Assembly: GCF_918741295.1 (NCBI RefSeq) | Contig: NZ_CAKKNB010000001.1 | Span: 868,001 to 932,000 of the forward strand | Source: Aquabacterium sp. CECT 9606 | GTDB taxonomy: Bacteria > Pseudomonadota > Gammaproteobacteria > Burkholderiales > Burkholderiaceae_C | Length of the DNA: 64,000 nucleotides | Reading direction: 5' to 3' | Made by a program: the position numbers and the translations under genes | Part shown: positions 9,665 through 18,743 of the stretch, piece after piece | Layout of the letters: every line of letters begins with the position of its first letter | Position numbering within the stretch: position 1 is the first letter of the stretch | The notes under the pieces: model-generated | Seen by the model: the letters and a program-made list of their open reading frames with translations, nothing else | What the model was told of the DNA's origin: nothing | Database searches by the model: none

Positions 9665-10581
9665 GGGCGGGCTGCCATCACATCAGCGGCCAATGCATCG
9701 GCCTGGTGGGCCTGGGCCAGCAGCACCTCCAGTTCAGGCAGGTCGGTGTCCCATTCGATCAGCGTGGGTTGTGGCCCAAAGCGTTGCATGGCGGCGGCAT
9801 GAACCTGCCACACCACGGCGTGCACCTCGGTGCTGTGGTCGTCTACCACCAGCTGGCCTGCCGCTGTGGGCATCCGGAAACCGGCCAGATGCACCTCGCC
9901 CACCACGCCGGGCGGCAGGGCCTGGATGAACGCCAGGGCGTGGGCGCCAGCCGCCGCCAGGTCTTCGACCAGGGACGCCTCATCAAGCCCCGAACGGGCT
10001 TGGCGCGTGGCGTTCAGCCCGTTCACCACCAGGTTGTTGACATCCAGCAGCAACTGGCAGCCGCTGCGCTGGCACAGCTCGGCCATGAACTGCGGCTCGG
10101 GGATGCAATCGTCGGCATAGCTCAGGTAAGCAGACAGGTTCTCCAGCAAGATGGGACGCCGCAGGCGCGATTGCACCTGCTCCACGTTGCGCACCAGGAT
10201 GTCCAAAGAGGCAGGGGTGAAGGCGACAGGCAGCAGGTCGCTGGCATGCACCGTGTCACCGCCCAGCCACGCGCCGCGGGCAAAGCAGGCGTGGTCGGAC
10301 ACCCGGACGGGCTCAATCCGGTCCACCAGCCGTGCCAATTTGTCCAAATGCCGGGCGTCCAGGCCGCAGGCCGAGCCCAGTGACAGCCCCACGCCATGCA
10401 GGCTCACGGGGTAATGTTCCCGGGCGGCGCTCAGCACGGCCAGGGGGGCGCCGCCGTCTCCAAAGAAGTTTTCGGAGTGGACCTCCACAAACCCCAGGGG
10501 CGGCAATTGCGCCATCAAGGCTTGGTAGTGCGGCTGGCGCAGGCCGATGCCGGCCAGTCCGCCGCCAAGCGCGGTCCCCAC
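9661..10581 (-). CDS. DUF692/MNIO multinuclear iron oxygenase (BufB/HvfB-like)
   Basis: TIM-barrel enzyme of 306 residues in the DUF692 (MNIO) family, whose members use an iron cluster to modify cysteines in ribosomal peptides. Metal-ligand-like motifs in order are EVHSENFFGD, VSDHACF, LLENLSAYL, LLLDVNNLVVN, GEVHLAGF, VDDHSTEVH and LIEWDTDLPEL, all as expected. It starts at GTG 10581, 4 bases after the stop of the small DUF2282 precursor gene, and its end overlaps the DUF2063 gene. The proposed substrate is the cysteine-containing product of that upstream gene. Confidence 0.93.
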   Translation of the reverse strand: MGTALGGGLAGIGLRQPHYQALMAQLPPLGFVEVHSENFFGDGGAPLAVLSAAREHYPVSLHGVGLSLGSACGLDARHLDKLARLVDRIEPVRVSDHACFARGAWLGGDTVHASDLLPVAFTPASLDILVRNVEQVQSRLRRPILLENLSAYLSYADDCIPEPQFMAELCQRSGCQLLLDVNNLVVNGLNATRQARSGLDEASLVEDLAAAGAHALAFIQALPPGVVGEVHLAGFRMPTAAGQLVVDDHSTEVHAVVWQVHAAAMQRFGPQPTLIEWDTDLPELEVLLAQAHQADALAADVMAARP

Positions 10582-10585
10582 TGTC

Positions 10586-10885
10586 TTACTTCTTGTCGGC
10601 TTGTTTGGCCAAGGCCACCTTGGCTTCCTCGGCAGACAGACCGCCCAGCTTGGCGCAAGTGCCCTTGGCCACGAGTTTCCATTCGTCCGGGGACTTGTTG
10701 ACCGAGGCCTGGCCAGCGCAGGAATGGCTACCCGACAGGTTGGCGCAGCTGTTTTCGCCTGCCTTGGCGATGCCGAAGCACTTTTCCTTGCCTTTTTCGG
10801 CGCCCATGTCGGCCGAAGCCTGGGACACCAGGCCCAAGGCCATGACCGAGGCGAGGGCAGAAGACAGCAGTTGACGTTGGTTCAT
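10586..10885 (-). CDS. DUF2282 bufferin precursor peptide (BufA1-like)
   Basis: Small secreted protein of 99 residues. It has a signal peptide (ALASVMALGLVSQASA, cleavage near Ala25) and four cysteines at 36, 47, 56 and 77, in contexts KCFG, NSCAN, HSCAG and GTCAK. This is the DUF2282 pattern. Related BufA1 peptides are RiPPs whose cysteines are converted to thiooxazole-type groups by the MNIO enzyme and which bind copper in the periplasm. The start is the ATG at 10885 with a GGAG upstream; in-frame codons further up have no such support. It leads the operon with the DUF692 and DUF2063 genes. Confidence 0.92.
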   Translation of the reverse strand: MNQRQLLSSALASVMALGLVSQASADMGAEKGKEKCFGIAKAGENSCANLSGSHSCAGQASVNKSPDEWKLVAKGTCAKLGGLSAEEAKVALAKQADKK

Positions 10886-11095
10886 TTTGTAGACTCCAAA
10901 GAAGTGGTTGACGGTGCGGCGGTTGCAGTGGCCGCCGATTTCTTGGTCGGTGAATGTCCAGAAATCTGACACCGGGCCCCTGATTTTCATTTGCCGTGAA
11001 AAACTGCCTCATATGCCAGTTTCAAGATCCTAGGCGATTTCATAGCATGGCAATCATTCACGACCACCGTCGGGACGTGGAACGTTAGGAGTGTC
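10886..11095. promoter_or_regulatory. Divergent intergenic region between the bufferin operon and the ATPase gene
   Basis: About 210 non-coding bases separate two divergent genes, so promoters for both should lie here. I could not identify convincing -35/-10 pairs or an ECF-type promoter. A short inverted pair, CCGA/TCGG, occurs around 10932-10947 in the leader of the bufferin operon. No gene for an ECF sigma factor or its anti-sigma factor is adjacent, although such genes often accompany DUF2282 operons. Confidence 0.35.
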
Positions 11096-13675
11096 ATGTC
11101 TGATTCACCATTGCCGCCGTTGAACTGGGAGGGTGCCTTGAGCCAGCTCGAGTCAGGCTCGCCCGGGTCGGCCGATTCGGCAGACCAGGATCAGTCCATG
11201 ATCGACAACGAAAGCGGGGTGTTCCTCTGGCCCACTCCGCCTTTTGCCACCTATCCCGCCGCCCGGCAGCAGACCGAACACGAAGCCTGCGAGATCGAAG
11301 GCCTCAATGGCCGGATCATGAAGGGGCGCCTGAGTTTCTTCGTGCCCGACGAGGAAGTGGCCCACATCCAGGTGCCGCCTTCGCGCACCACCATGGCCTT
11401 GCGTTTTGGCCAGTTCCGCACCCTGTTGCTCACCAACCCCCTCAAACCCAAGAAGACGGCGGACGGGCAGGACCCCCACGCCTCCATGCTGGGGCACCGC
11501 GCCAGTGTCGATTTCAGGGTGACCTTCAAGGCCGGCGGCCAGATCGAAGGCCAGACCATGGGTCACCGGGAAACCGAGTTCGGCATCTTCCTGTTTCCGC
11601 CGGTGGGTGACGAAGGCGCCGTGCAACGCCTCTTCATCGGGCGCGAGGTGCTGGGCGCTTTCGAGGTCGGTGGCAAAATCGGCGAAATCCTCGTGGGCGC
11701 CAGCGCGGTCACGCAAGAGCAGGTCGAGCAAGCGGTCGAGGTGCAAAGCCAGATGCGCAACCAGAAGCTGGGCGACATTCTGCTAACCCAGCAGGTGGTC
11801 TCGCCCGAGCAATTGCTGGCCGCCATCGAGCAGCAGGGCAAGATGCCCATGGTGCGCATCGGTGAAGCATTGATCGCCCTGGGCATGATCACCCAGGCGC
11901 AGCTGGAAGATGCCCTTGAGCGCCAAAAGCGCGACCGCAGCGTGCCGCTGGGCGAGTTGCTGGTCACCCAGGGGCTGGTGTCGCGCCACGATCTGCAAAC
12001 GGCCCTGGCCCGCAAGATGGGCTATCCGCTGGTCGACCTGGACAAGTTCCCGATCGAGGCCGAGGCGCTGCGCAAAGTGCCCTTCACGGTGGCCTACCGC
12101 CTGATGACCGTGCCCCTGCTGCTGCGCGAGGGCAACCTGATCATCGCGGTGGAAGACCCCAGTAAACGCCTGACCCTGTCTGAACTGGAATTCATCACCC
12201 AGTGCAAGATCGTGCCGGTGCTGGCCCAGCACACCCAGCTTGAATTCGCCATCAAGGACGCGTACAGCAAGATCGGCGCCGACGTGAGCGCCGACGCCTA
12301 TGGCCGGGCCTCATCGCTCAATTCGAGCACCGATTTCGACATGGAGCCGCAAAGCTCCGGCTCCTTGATGGAGGACCTGGAAAAGCAGCAGCAGGAATCC
12401 AGCGAGGACGAGGCGCCCATCGAGCAAAGCGACAACTCGCTGGTGCGCCTGATCAACACCATGATCATCGAGGCGCACGCCCAGGGCGTCTCCGACATCC
12501 ACGTCGAAAGCTACCCCGGCAAGGAAAAGGTCAAGATCCGTTTCCGCAAGGACGGTGTGCTCATGCCTTACCTGGAGCTCCCGCCCAACTACCGCAGCGC
12601 CATGATCGCTCGCATCAAGATCATGTGCGATCTGGACATCTCCGAGCGCCGCAAGCCGCAGGACGGCAAGATCAACTTCGCCAAGTTCGTGCCGCAGCAC
12701 AAGATCGAGTTGCGGGTGGCCGCCATTCCCACCAACAACGGGATGGAGGACATCGTCATGCGGATCCTGGCCTCGGCCAAGCCGCTGCCGCTGGACAAGA
12801 TCGGTCTGAGCCCGACCAACCTGGAGCGCCTGAAAGAGGCCATGGAGCGGCCCTATGGCCTGGTGCTGTGCGTCGGCCCCACGGGCTCCGGCAAAACCAC
12901 CACGCTGCACTCGGCGCTCAGCTTCATCAACGTGCCCGAGCGCAAGATCTGGACGGCCGAAGACCCGGTTGAAATCACGCAGCCCGGTTTGCGCCAGGTG
13001 CAGGTCAACCCCAAGATCGACTGGACTTTCGCCAAGGCCCTGCGCGCCTTCCTGCGGGCTGACCCCGACGTGATCATGGTGGGCGAAATGCGCGACCAGG
13101 AAACCGCCGGCATGGGCGTGGAAGCCTCGCTGACGGGCCACTTGGTGCTCTCTACCCTGCACACAAACAGTGCGCCCGAAACGGTGACCCGTTTGCTGGA
13201 CATGGGCCTGGACCCTTTCAACTTCGCCGATTCGCTGTTGGTGGTGCTGGCCCAGCGCCTGGTGCGCCGTCTGTGCGCGAAATGCAAAGTGGCCGAACCC
13301 GCCACCGAGGAAGACGTCGACATCCTGCTGCGCGATTTCTTGCAGGTGTCGCCCAAAGACGTGCCCGAGTTCGACCGCGACCACGTTTATAAGGACTGGT
13401 TGAGCCGCTTTGGCCAGGACGGCAAGCTCATGAAGTATCACAACCCCGGTTGCCCCACCTGCAACCAGACGGGTTACAAGGGCCGTGCCGGTTTGCACGA
13501 ATTGATGGCCATGAGCCGCGAATTGCGGCACATGATCCAGACCGGTGGCCGCGCCGAACAGATTCAGCAACAAGCTTTGCGCGAGGGCATGCGTACCCTG
13601 CGGCAGGACGGAATCGAGAAGGTTTTGATGGGCATCACCAGCATGGAAGAAGTGCGCGCCACCAGCAACTCCTGA
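11096..13675 (+). CDS. PilB/GspE-family secretion ATPase with N-terminal 30-residue repeats
   Basis: Hexameric traffic ATPase of the type II secretion or type IV pilus class, 859 residues. Residues 1-190 form an unassigned domain. Four tandem units with key glycines at 196, 226, 256 and 286 follow (IGEIL, LGDIL, IGEAL, LGELL, each leading into a helix ending QAV/AAI/DAL/TAL). Next come the MshEN-like region and the catalytic core with Walker A GPTGSGKTT (Lys600). A tetracysteine zinc motif (CAKC, then CPTC) is intact. No pilus or secretion gene is adjacent, so its partner system is unknown. Confidence 0.88.
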   Translation: MSDSPLPPLNWEGALSQLESGSPGSADSADQDQSMIDNESGVFLWPTPPFATYPAARQQTEHEACEIEGLNGRIMKGRLSFFVPDEEVAHIQVPPSRTTMALRFGQFRTLLLTNPLKPKKTADGQDPHASMLGHRASVDFRVTFKAGGQIEGQTMGHRETEFGIFLFPPVGDEGAVQRLFIGREVLGAFEVGGKIGEILVGASAVTQEQVEQAVEVQSQMRNQKLGDILLTQQVVSPEQLLAAIEQQGKMPMVRIGEALIALGMITQAQLEDALERQKRDRSVPLGELLVTQGLVSRHDLQTALARKMGYPLVDLDKFPIEAEALRKVPFTVAYRLMTVPLLLREGNLIIAVEDPSKRLTLSELEFITQCKIVPVLAQHTQLEFAIKDAYSKIGADVSADAYGRASSLNSSTDFDMEPQSSGSLMEDLEKQQQESSEDEAPIEQSDNSLVRLINTMIIEAHAQGVSDIHVESYPGKEKVKIRFRKDGVLMPYLELPPNYRSAMIARIKIMCDLDISERRKPQDGKINFAKFVPQHKIELRVAAIPTNNGMEDIVMRILASAKPLPLDKIGLSPTNLERLKEAMERPYGLVLCVGPTGSGKTTTLHSALSFINVPERKIWTAEDPVEITQPGLRQVQVNPKIDWTFAKALRAFLRADPDVIMVGEMRDQETAGMGVEASLTGHLVLSTLHTNSAPETVTRLLDMGLDPFNFADSLLVVLAQRLVRRLCAKCKVAEPATEEDVDILLRDFLQVSPKDVPEFDRDHVYKDWLSRFGQDGKLMKYHNPGCPTCNQTGYKGRAGLHELMAMSRELRHMIQTGGRAEQIQQQALREGMRTLRQDGIEKVLMGITSMEEVRATSNS

Positions 13676-13904
13676 TGTTGTTGTGCCCAAGCCGCACGCG
13701 GCCTTTGAAAAAGGTGCAAGATAAGCACCAATGAAGTCACAGATCTGCCTTGTCTTCTTCTGGTTATTCGGGGTATGAACAAGGGGTGATTTCAGCGATC
13801 TTTGGTGTTATGGCGATGCTTGTGTGCTCGCGCCGGGCCACCAGACGGATTACCGGCAGTTCACCCCAGCATCGATGGCTTGTGTCGATGGTTCGGAGGT
13901 CTGC

Positions 13905-15827
13905 ATGGACGTGATCAGTAACTTCGCCGCTCGCTACGAGCGCACCCGTGAAGAAGAGTATTCCCTGGAGGAATACTTGGACATCTGCAAGCGCGACAAA
14001 ACCGCTTACGCGACGGCCGCCGAACGCATGCTGCAAGCCATTGGCGAGCCGCAGACGATCGACACCCGCAACGACACGCGCCTGTCCCGCATCTTCGCCA
14101 ACAAGGTCATCAAGATCTACCCGGCGTTCGAAGAGTTCTACGGCATGGAAGACGCCATCGAACAGGTGGTCAGCTACTTCCGCCACGCCGCGCAAGGACT
14201 GGAAGAAAAGAAACAAATCCTGTATTTGCTGGGCCCGGTGGGCGGCGGCAAATCGTCCATCGCCGAACGCCTCAAGCAACTGGCCGAGCGCGTGCCCTTC
14301 TATGCCATCAAGGGCTCCCCGGTCAATGAATCGCCTCTGGGCCTGTTCGAGCCGACGGAAGATGGCCCCATCCTGGAAGCCGAATACGGCATTCCGCGTC
14401 GCTACCTGCAACGCATCCTCAGCCCCTGGGCCGTCAAACGCCTGGACGAGTTCGGTGGCGACATCCGCAAATTCCGCGTCGTCAAGCGCTACCCCAGCGT
14501 GCTCAAGCAGATCGGCATCGCCAAGACCGAACCTGGCGACGAGAACAACCAGGACATCAGCTCGCTGGTGGGCAAGGTCGACATCCGCAAGTTGGAAACC
14601 TACGCCCAGGATGACCCTGACGCTTACAGCTACTCCGGCGGCCTGTGCCTGGCCAACCAGGGTTTGCTGGAATTCGTTGAAATGTTCAAGGCGCCCATCA
14701 AGGTGCTGCACCCCTTGCTGACGGCCACCCAGGAAGGCAACTTCAAAGGCACTGAAGGCTTTGGCGCCATTCCGTTTGATGGCGTGGTGCTGGCCCACAG
14801 CAATGAGAGCGAGTGGAAAGCCTTCCGCAACAACAAGAACAACGAAGCTTTCCTGGACCGCATCTACATCGTCAAGGTGCCGTACTGCCTGCGCGTGTCC
14901 GAAGAAATCAAGATCTACGAAAAGCTGGTGCGAACCTCGTCCTTGTCCAAAGCGCCTTGCGCCCCGGGTACTTTCAAGATGATGTCGCAGTTCGCCATCC
15001 TGACCCGCCTGAAGGAGCCCGAAAACTCCAGCATCTACAGCAAGATGCAGGTGTACGACGGTGAAAACCTCAAGGACACGGACCCCAAGGCCAAGTCGCT
15101 GCAGGAGTACCGTGACTATGCGGGCGTGGACGAAGGCATGAGCGGTGTCTCCACCCGCTTCGCGTTCAAGATCCTGTCCAAGGTCTTCAACTTCGACAGT
15201 GCCGAAGTGGCCGCCAACCCGGTCCACCTGATGTATGTGCTGGAGCAGCAGATCGAGCGCGAGCAGTTCCCGGCGGAGTTGGAAGCCAAGTACATCGCTT
15301 ACATCAAGGAGTCGCTGGCGCCCCGCTATGCCGAGTTCATCGGCAAGGAAATCCAGACCGCCTACCTGGAAAGCTACAGCGAATACGGCCAGAACATCTT
15401 CGACCGCTACGTGACTTACGCCGACTACTGGATCCAGGACCAGGAATACCGCGACACCGACACGGGTGAAATCTTCGACCGCGGCTCGCTGAACGGCGAG
15501 CTGGAAAAGATCGAAAAACCCGCGGGCATCTCCAACCCCAAGGATTTCCGCAACGAAATCGTCAACTTCGTGCTGCGCGCACGGGCCAACAATGGCGGCA
15601 AGAACCCGCTGTGGACCAGCTATGAGAAGCTGCGCACAGTGATCGAGAAAAAGATGTTCAGCAACACCGAAGAGTTGTTGCCGGTCATCAGCTTCAATGC
15701 CAAGGCCAGTGCTGACGAAGTCAAGAAGCACGAGGATTTTGTCAACCGCATGGTTGAAAAGGGCTACACCGCCAAGCAGGTCCGCCTGCTGTGCGAATGG
15801 TATTTACGAGTTCGAAAGTCGTCATAA
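13905..15827 (+). CDS. prkA: PrkA/YeaG family serine kinase (AAA domain)
   Basis: Protein of 640 residues, close in length to E. coli YeaG. It combines a PrkA AAA domain with Walker A GPVGGGKSS (Lys116) and a C-terminal kinase-like domain. YeaG-type kinases act in stationary phase, nitrogen starvation and stress adaptation, or sporulation in Bacillus. The start is ATG 13905 with GGAG at 13896-13899; the open frame extends upstream but that part looks untranslated. It leads a three-gene cluster with yeaH (12 bases on) and spoVR. Confidence 0.94.
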   Translation: MDVISNFAARYERTREEEYSLEEYLDICKRDKTAYATAAERMLQAIGEPQTIDTRNDTRLSRIFANKVIKIYPAFEEFYGMEDAIEQVVSYFRHAAQGLEEKKQILYLLGPVGGGKSSIAERLKQLAERVPFYAIKGSPVNESPLGLFEPTEDGPILEAEYGIPRRYLQRILSPWAVKRLDEFGGDIRKFRVVKRYPSVLKQIGIAKTEPGDENNQDISSLVGKVDIRKLETYAQDDPDAYSYSGGLCLANQGLLEFVEMFKAPIKVLHPLLTATQEGNFKGTEGFGAIPFDGVVLAHSNESEWKAFRNNKNNEAFLDRIYIVKVPYCLRVSEEIKIYEKLVRTSSLSKAPCAPGTFKMMSQFAILTRLKEPENSSIYSKMQVYDGENLKDTDPKAKSLQEYRDYAGVDEGMSGVSTRFAFKILSKVFNFDSAEVAANPVHLMYVLEQQIEREQFPAELEAKYIAYIKESLAPRYAEFIGKEIQTAYLESYSEYGQNIFDRYVTYADYWIQDQEYRDTDTGEIFDRGSLNGELEKIEKPAGISNPKDFRNEIVNFVLRARANNGGKNPLWTSYEKLRTVIEKKMFSNTEELLPVISFNAKASADEVKKHEDFVNRMVEKGYTAKQVRLLCEWYLRVRKSS

Positions 15828-15839
15828 AACGGAGTCCCG

Positions 15840-17138
15840 ATGCGGCAACACATCATTGACCGACGGCTTGCTGGCAAAAACAAGTCGATCGGCAATCGCG
15901 AACGCTTCCTGAGGCGTTACCGCGACAAGGTTCGCGATGCAGTGCAGCGGGCCATCAATGGACGCAGCATCCGGGACATCGAAAAAGGCGAAGACATCGC
16001 CATCCCCAAACGCGATTTGTCCGAACCTGTGTTCAGCCATGGCCAGGGCGGCATCCGCGATGTGGTGCACCCTGGCAACCGCGAATATGTGCAAGGCGAC
16101 CGCATCGAGCGGCCTCCGGGCGGTGGCGGGCAGGGCAGTGGTTCTGGCGAGGCGAGCGATTCCGGCGAAGGTGAGGACGACTTTGTCTTCTCGCTCAGCA
16201 AGGAAGAGTTCATGCAGGTCTTCTTCGAGGACCTGGCCCTGCCGAACATGGTCAAAACCGCTTTGGCCGAGATCCCCGAGTGGAAAAGCCAGCGCGCTGG
16301 TTACTCCAGCGACGGCACGGCCAGCAACCTGCACGTGGTTCGCTCCATGCGCGGCGCGTTGGGCCGGCGCATTGCCCTGGGCGCCGGCGTGCGCCGTGAG
16401 CTGAAAGAGCTGGAAGAGCGCCTGGCCGCCTTGCGGGCCGAAGACGAATCCGGCGACGACGCCCTGGTGCGTGAGCATGCCCAAGAGATCGAAGAGATTG
16501 AAGCCCGCATCGACCACCTGCGCGCCCGTGTGCGCGGCATTCCTTTTCTGGACCCGATTGACCTGCGCTACCGCAGCCGCATCAAGGTGCCGGTGCCCAC
16601 CACCAAGGCCGTCATGTTCTGCGTGATGGACATCTCGGGCTCGATGGACGAGCAGCGCAAAGAGCTGTCCAAGCGTTTCTTCATCCTGCTGTATTTGTTC
16701 CTGACCCGGCACTACGACAAGATCGAACTGGTCTTCATCCGCCACCACACGCAGGCGCAAGAGGTGACGGAAGACGAGTTCTTCCACGCCACTGAAACGG
16801 GCGGCACTGTGGTGTCCAACGCTTTGGTGCTGCTCGACGAGATCATCACCGCCCGCTACCCGACCAACGAGTGGAACCTGTACGTGGCTCAGGCCAGTGA
16901 TGGCGACAACTGGCACCATGATTCGGCCCGTTGCCGAGAGATCCTGGAAGACAAGATCCTGCCCTTGGTGCGCTATTTTGCTTATGTGCAAGTGGCGCAA
17001 ACCGAGCAGAACCTGTGGGATGAGTACATGGGCCTGGCGGAAATGCACAAGCAATTTGCCATGCGCAAGGTGCTGGACGCCTCGCAGATCTACCCGGTGT
17101 TCCGTGAACTGTTCAAGAAGGAAGGGGTGGACGCATGA
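15840..17138 (+). CDS. yeaH: DUF444 protein YeaH/YhbH
   Basis: Protein of 432 residues with the DUF444 layout. A basic N-terminus (IIDRRLAGKNKSIGNRERFLRRY) leads into a Gly/Ser/Glu-rich linker near residue 100, then a von Willebrand A-like domain with a metal-site motif DISGSMDE. It is genetically linked to PrkA and SpoVR in many bacteria; its biochemical role is not known. Its stop overlaps the spoVR start (ATGA). Confidence 0.93.
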   Translation: MRQHIIDRRLAGKNKSIGNRERFLRRYRDKVRDAVQRAINGRSIRDIEKGEDIAIPKRDLSEPVFSHGQGGIRDVVHPGNREYVQGDRIERPPGGGGQGSGSGEASDSGEGEDDFVFSLSKEEFMQVFFEDLALPNMVKTALAEIPEWKSQRAGYSSDGTASNLHVVRSMRGALGRRIALGAGVRRELKELEERLAALRAEDESGDDALVREHAQEIEEIEARIDHLRARVRGIPFLDPIDLRYRSRIKVPVPTTKAVMFCVMDISGSMDEQRKELSKRFFILLYLFLTRHYDKIELVFIRHHTQAQEVTEDEFFHATETGGTVVSNALVLLDEIITARYPTNEWNLYVAQASDGDNWHHDSARCREILEDKILPLVRYFAYVQVAQTEQNLWDEYMGLAEMHKQFAMRKVLDASQIYPVFRELFKKEGVDA

Positions 17139-18682
17139 GTGCCATTTTGAGACCCGATCCCCTGCCGGGCCCGTCGGACTGGTCGTTCGAGCTGATCGAG
17201 CAATACCACGACGTGATCCGCGCCACGGCCGAGCGCTTCAAGCTCGACACCTACCCCAACCAACTTGAAATCATCACCGCTGAACAGATGATGGACGCCT
17301 ACGCCAGCGTGGGCATGCCGGTGAACTACCGGCACTGGTCGTACGGCAAGGAATTCATCGCGACAGAGAAGAACTACCGCCGCGGCTTCATGGGCCTGGC
17401 CTATGAAATCGTCATCAACTCCAACCCCTGCATCAGCTACCTGATGGAAGAAAACACCATGGCCATGCAGGCCCTGGTGATCGCGCACGCGGCCTACGGG
17501 CACAACAGCTTCTTCAAAGGCAACTACCTGTTCCGCATGTGGACGGACGCGTCCAGCATCATCGACTACCTGGTCTACGCCAAGAACTACATCGCGGCCT
17601 GCGAAGAGCGCCATGGTCTGGACGCCGTTGAAGAAATCCTCGACTCCTGCCACGCGTTGATGAACCACGGTGTGGACCGCTATCGTCGCCCCAGCAAGCT
17701 GTCGCTTGAAAAGGAGCTGGCGCGTCGTGAGGAGCGCGAGTCTTACCTGCAGCAACAGGTGAACGACTTGTGGCGGACACTGCCAAGACGTGTCGACAAG
17801 ATTGGCGACGACGATGGCGCGCGGCGCTTTCCGCCGGAGCCGCAGGAAAACATCCTGTACTTCATCGAGAAAAACGCCCCGCTGCTGGAGCCCTGGCAGC
17901 GCGAGGTGGTGCGCATCGTGCGCAAGGTGGCGCAGTATTTCTACCCGCAGCGGCAGACGCAGGTGATGAACGAAGGGTGGGCCACGTTCTGGCACTACAC
18001 CTTGCTCAATACCATGTACGAAGACGGTCACCTGACCGACGGCATCATGCTGGAGTGGCTCAAGTCGCACACCAATGTGGTGTACCAGCCGCCGGTGGGG
18101 CACCGCGCCTACAGCGGGCTGAACCCCTACGCCCTGGGTTTTGCGATGTACACCGACCTCAAGCGCATTTGCGAACACCCGACGGAGGAAGACCGCCATT
18201 GGTTCCCCGAGTTCGCCGGCTCGGCCGAAGGCGCGCCCAAGGGCGACCACGCTTGGCTCAAGACCTTGGACTACGCCATGCGCAACTTCAAGGATGAGAG
18301 CTTTGTGGGGCAGTTCCTGTCGCCCAAAGTGATGCGAGATTTTCGCCTGTTCGCCATCCGTGATGACGAAGACGAGCCGGAATACGAGGTGTCGGCCATC
18401 CACGACGAAGCAGGCTACCGTGCGTTGCGCGAGAGCTTGTCACGTCAATACGACCTGAGCGCGCGCGAACCCAATATCCAGGTCTGGAGCGTGAACCTGC
18501 GGGGCGATCGTTCCCTGACCTTGCGACACACGCAACAGGGCAACCGGCCCTTGGCCGATGGCACGCGCGAGGTGCTCAAGCACGTGGCGAGGCTTTGGGG
18601 CTTTCCGGTGCACATGGAAAGCGTCAACAGCGATGGCGATGTTCGCCAGCAGTGGACGGTGGTGCCCGCGTCGATGGAATGA
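17135..18682 (+). CDS. spoVR: SpoVR family protein
   Basis: Homologue of E. coli YcgB and Bacillus SpoVR, 515 residues. It is a cytoplasmic protein required for spore cortex in Bacillus and of unclear function in proteobacteria. Recognisable segments are the N-terminal PNQLEIITAEQMMDAY, the MGLAYEIVINSNPCISYL block, and the central MNEGWATFWHYTLLNTMYE, which has a metal-site look. It ends the prkA-yeaH-spoVR cluster and converges on the PstS-like gene. Confidence 0.95.
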   Translation: MSAILRPDPLPGPSDWSFELIEQYHDVIRATAERFKLDTYPNQLEIITAEQMMDAYASVGMPVNYRHWSYGKEFIATEKNYRRGFMGLAYEIVINSNPCISYLMEENTMAMQALVIAHAAYGHNSFFKGNYLFRMWTDASSIIDYLVYAKNYIAACEERHGLDAVEEILDSCHALMNHGVDRYRRPSKLSLEKELARREERESYLQQQVNDLWRTLPRRVDKIGDDDGARRFPPEPQENILYFIEKNAPLLEPWQREVVRIVRKVAQYFYPQRQTQVMNEGWATFWHYTLLNTMYEDGHLTDGIMLEWLKSHTNVVYQPPVGHRAYSGLNPYALGFAMYTDLKRICEHPTEEDRHWFPEFAGSAEGAPKGDHAWLKTLDYAMRNFKDESFVGQFLSPKVMRDFRLFAIRDDEDEPEYEVSAIHDEAGYRALRESLSRQYDLSAREPNIQVWSVNLRGDRSLTLRHTQQGNRPLADGTREVLKHVARLWGFPVHMESVNSDGDVRQQWTVVPASME

Positions 18683-18695
18683 ACACTGGCAGGGC

Positions 18696-18725
18696 AAAAA
18701 AAAAGGGCCGCAACTCGCGGCCCTT
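18696..18725 (-). terminator. Rho-independent terminator between convergent genes
   Basis: AAGGGCCGC (18703-18711) and GCGGCCCTT (18717-18725) form a perfect 9 bp stem around AACTC. On the minus strand a run of nine T follows, making it a strong terminator for the PstS-like gene. For spoVR on the plus strand there is no T-run, so it would be weaker in that direction. Confidence 0.85.
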
Positions 18726-18743
18726 GTTCATGAGATCGCCTGA

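Noticed and set aside
13800..13860. Possible sigma-54 promoter ahead of prkA (TGGCGATGCTTGTGTGC)
   Set aside because: The spacing between the GG and GC elements is 12 rather than 10 bases, so it does not fit the consensus.
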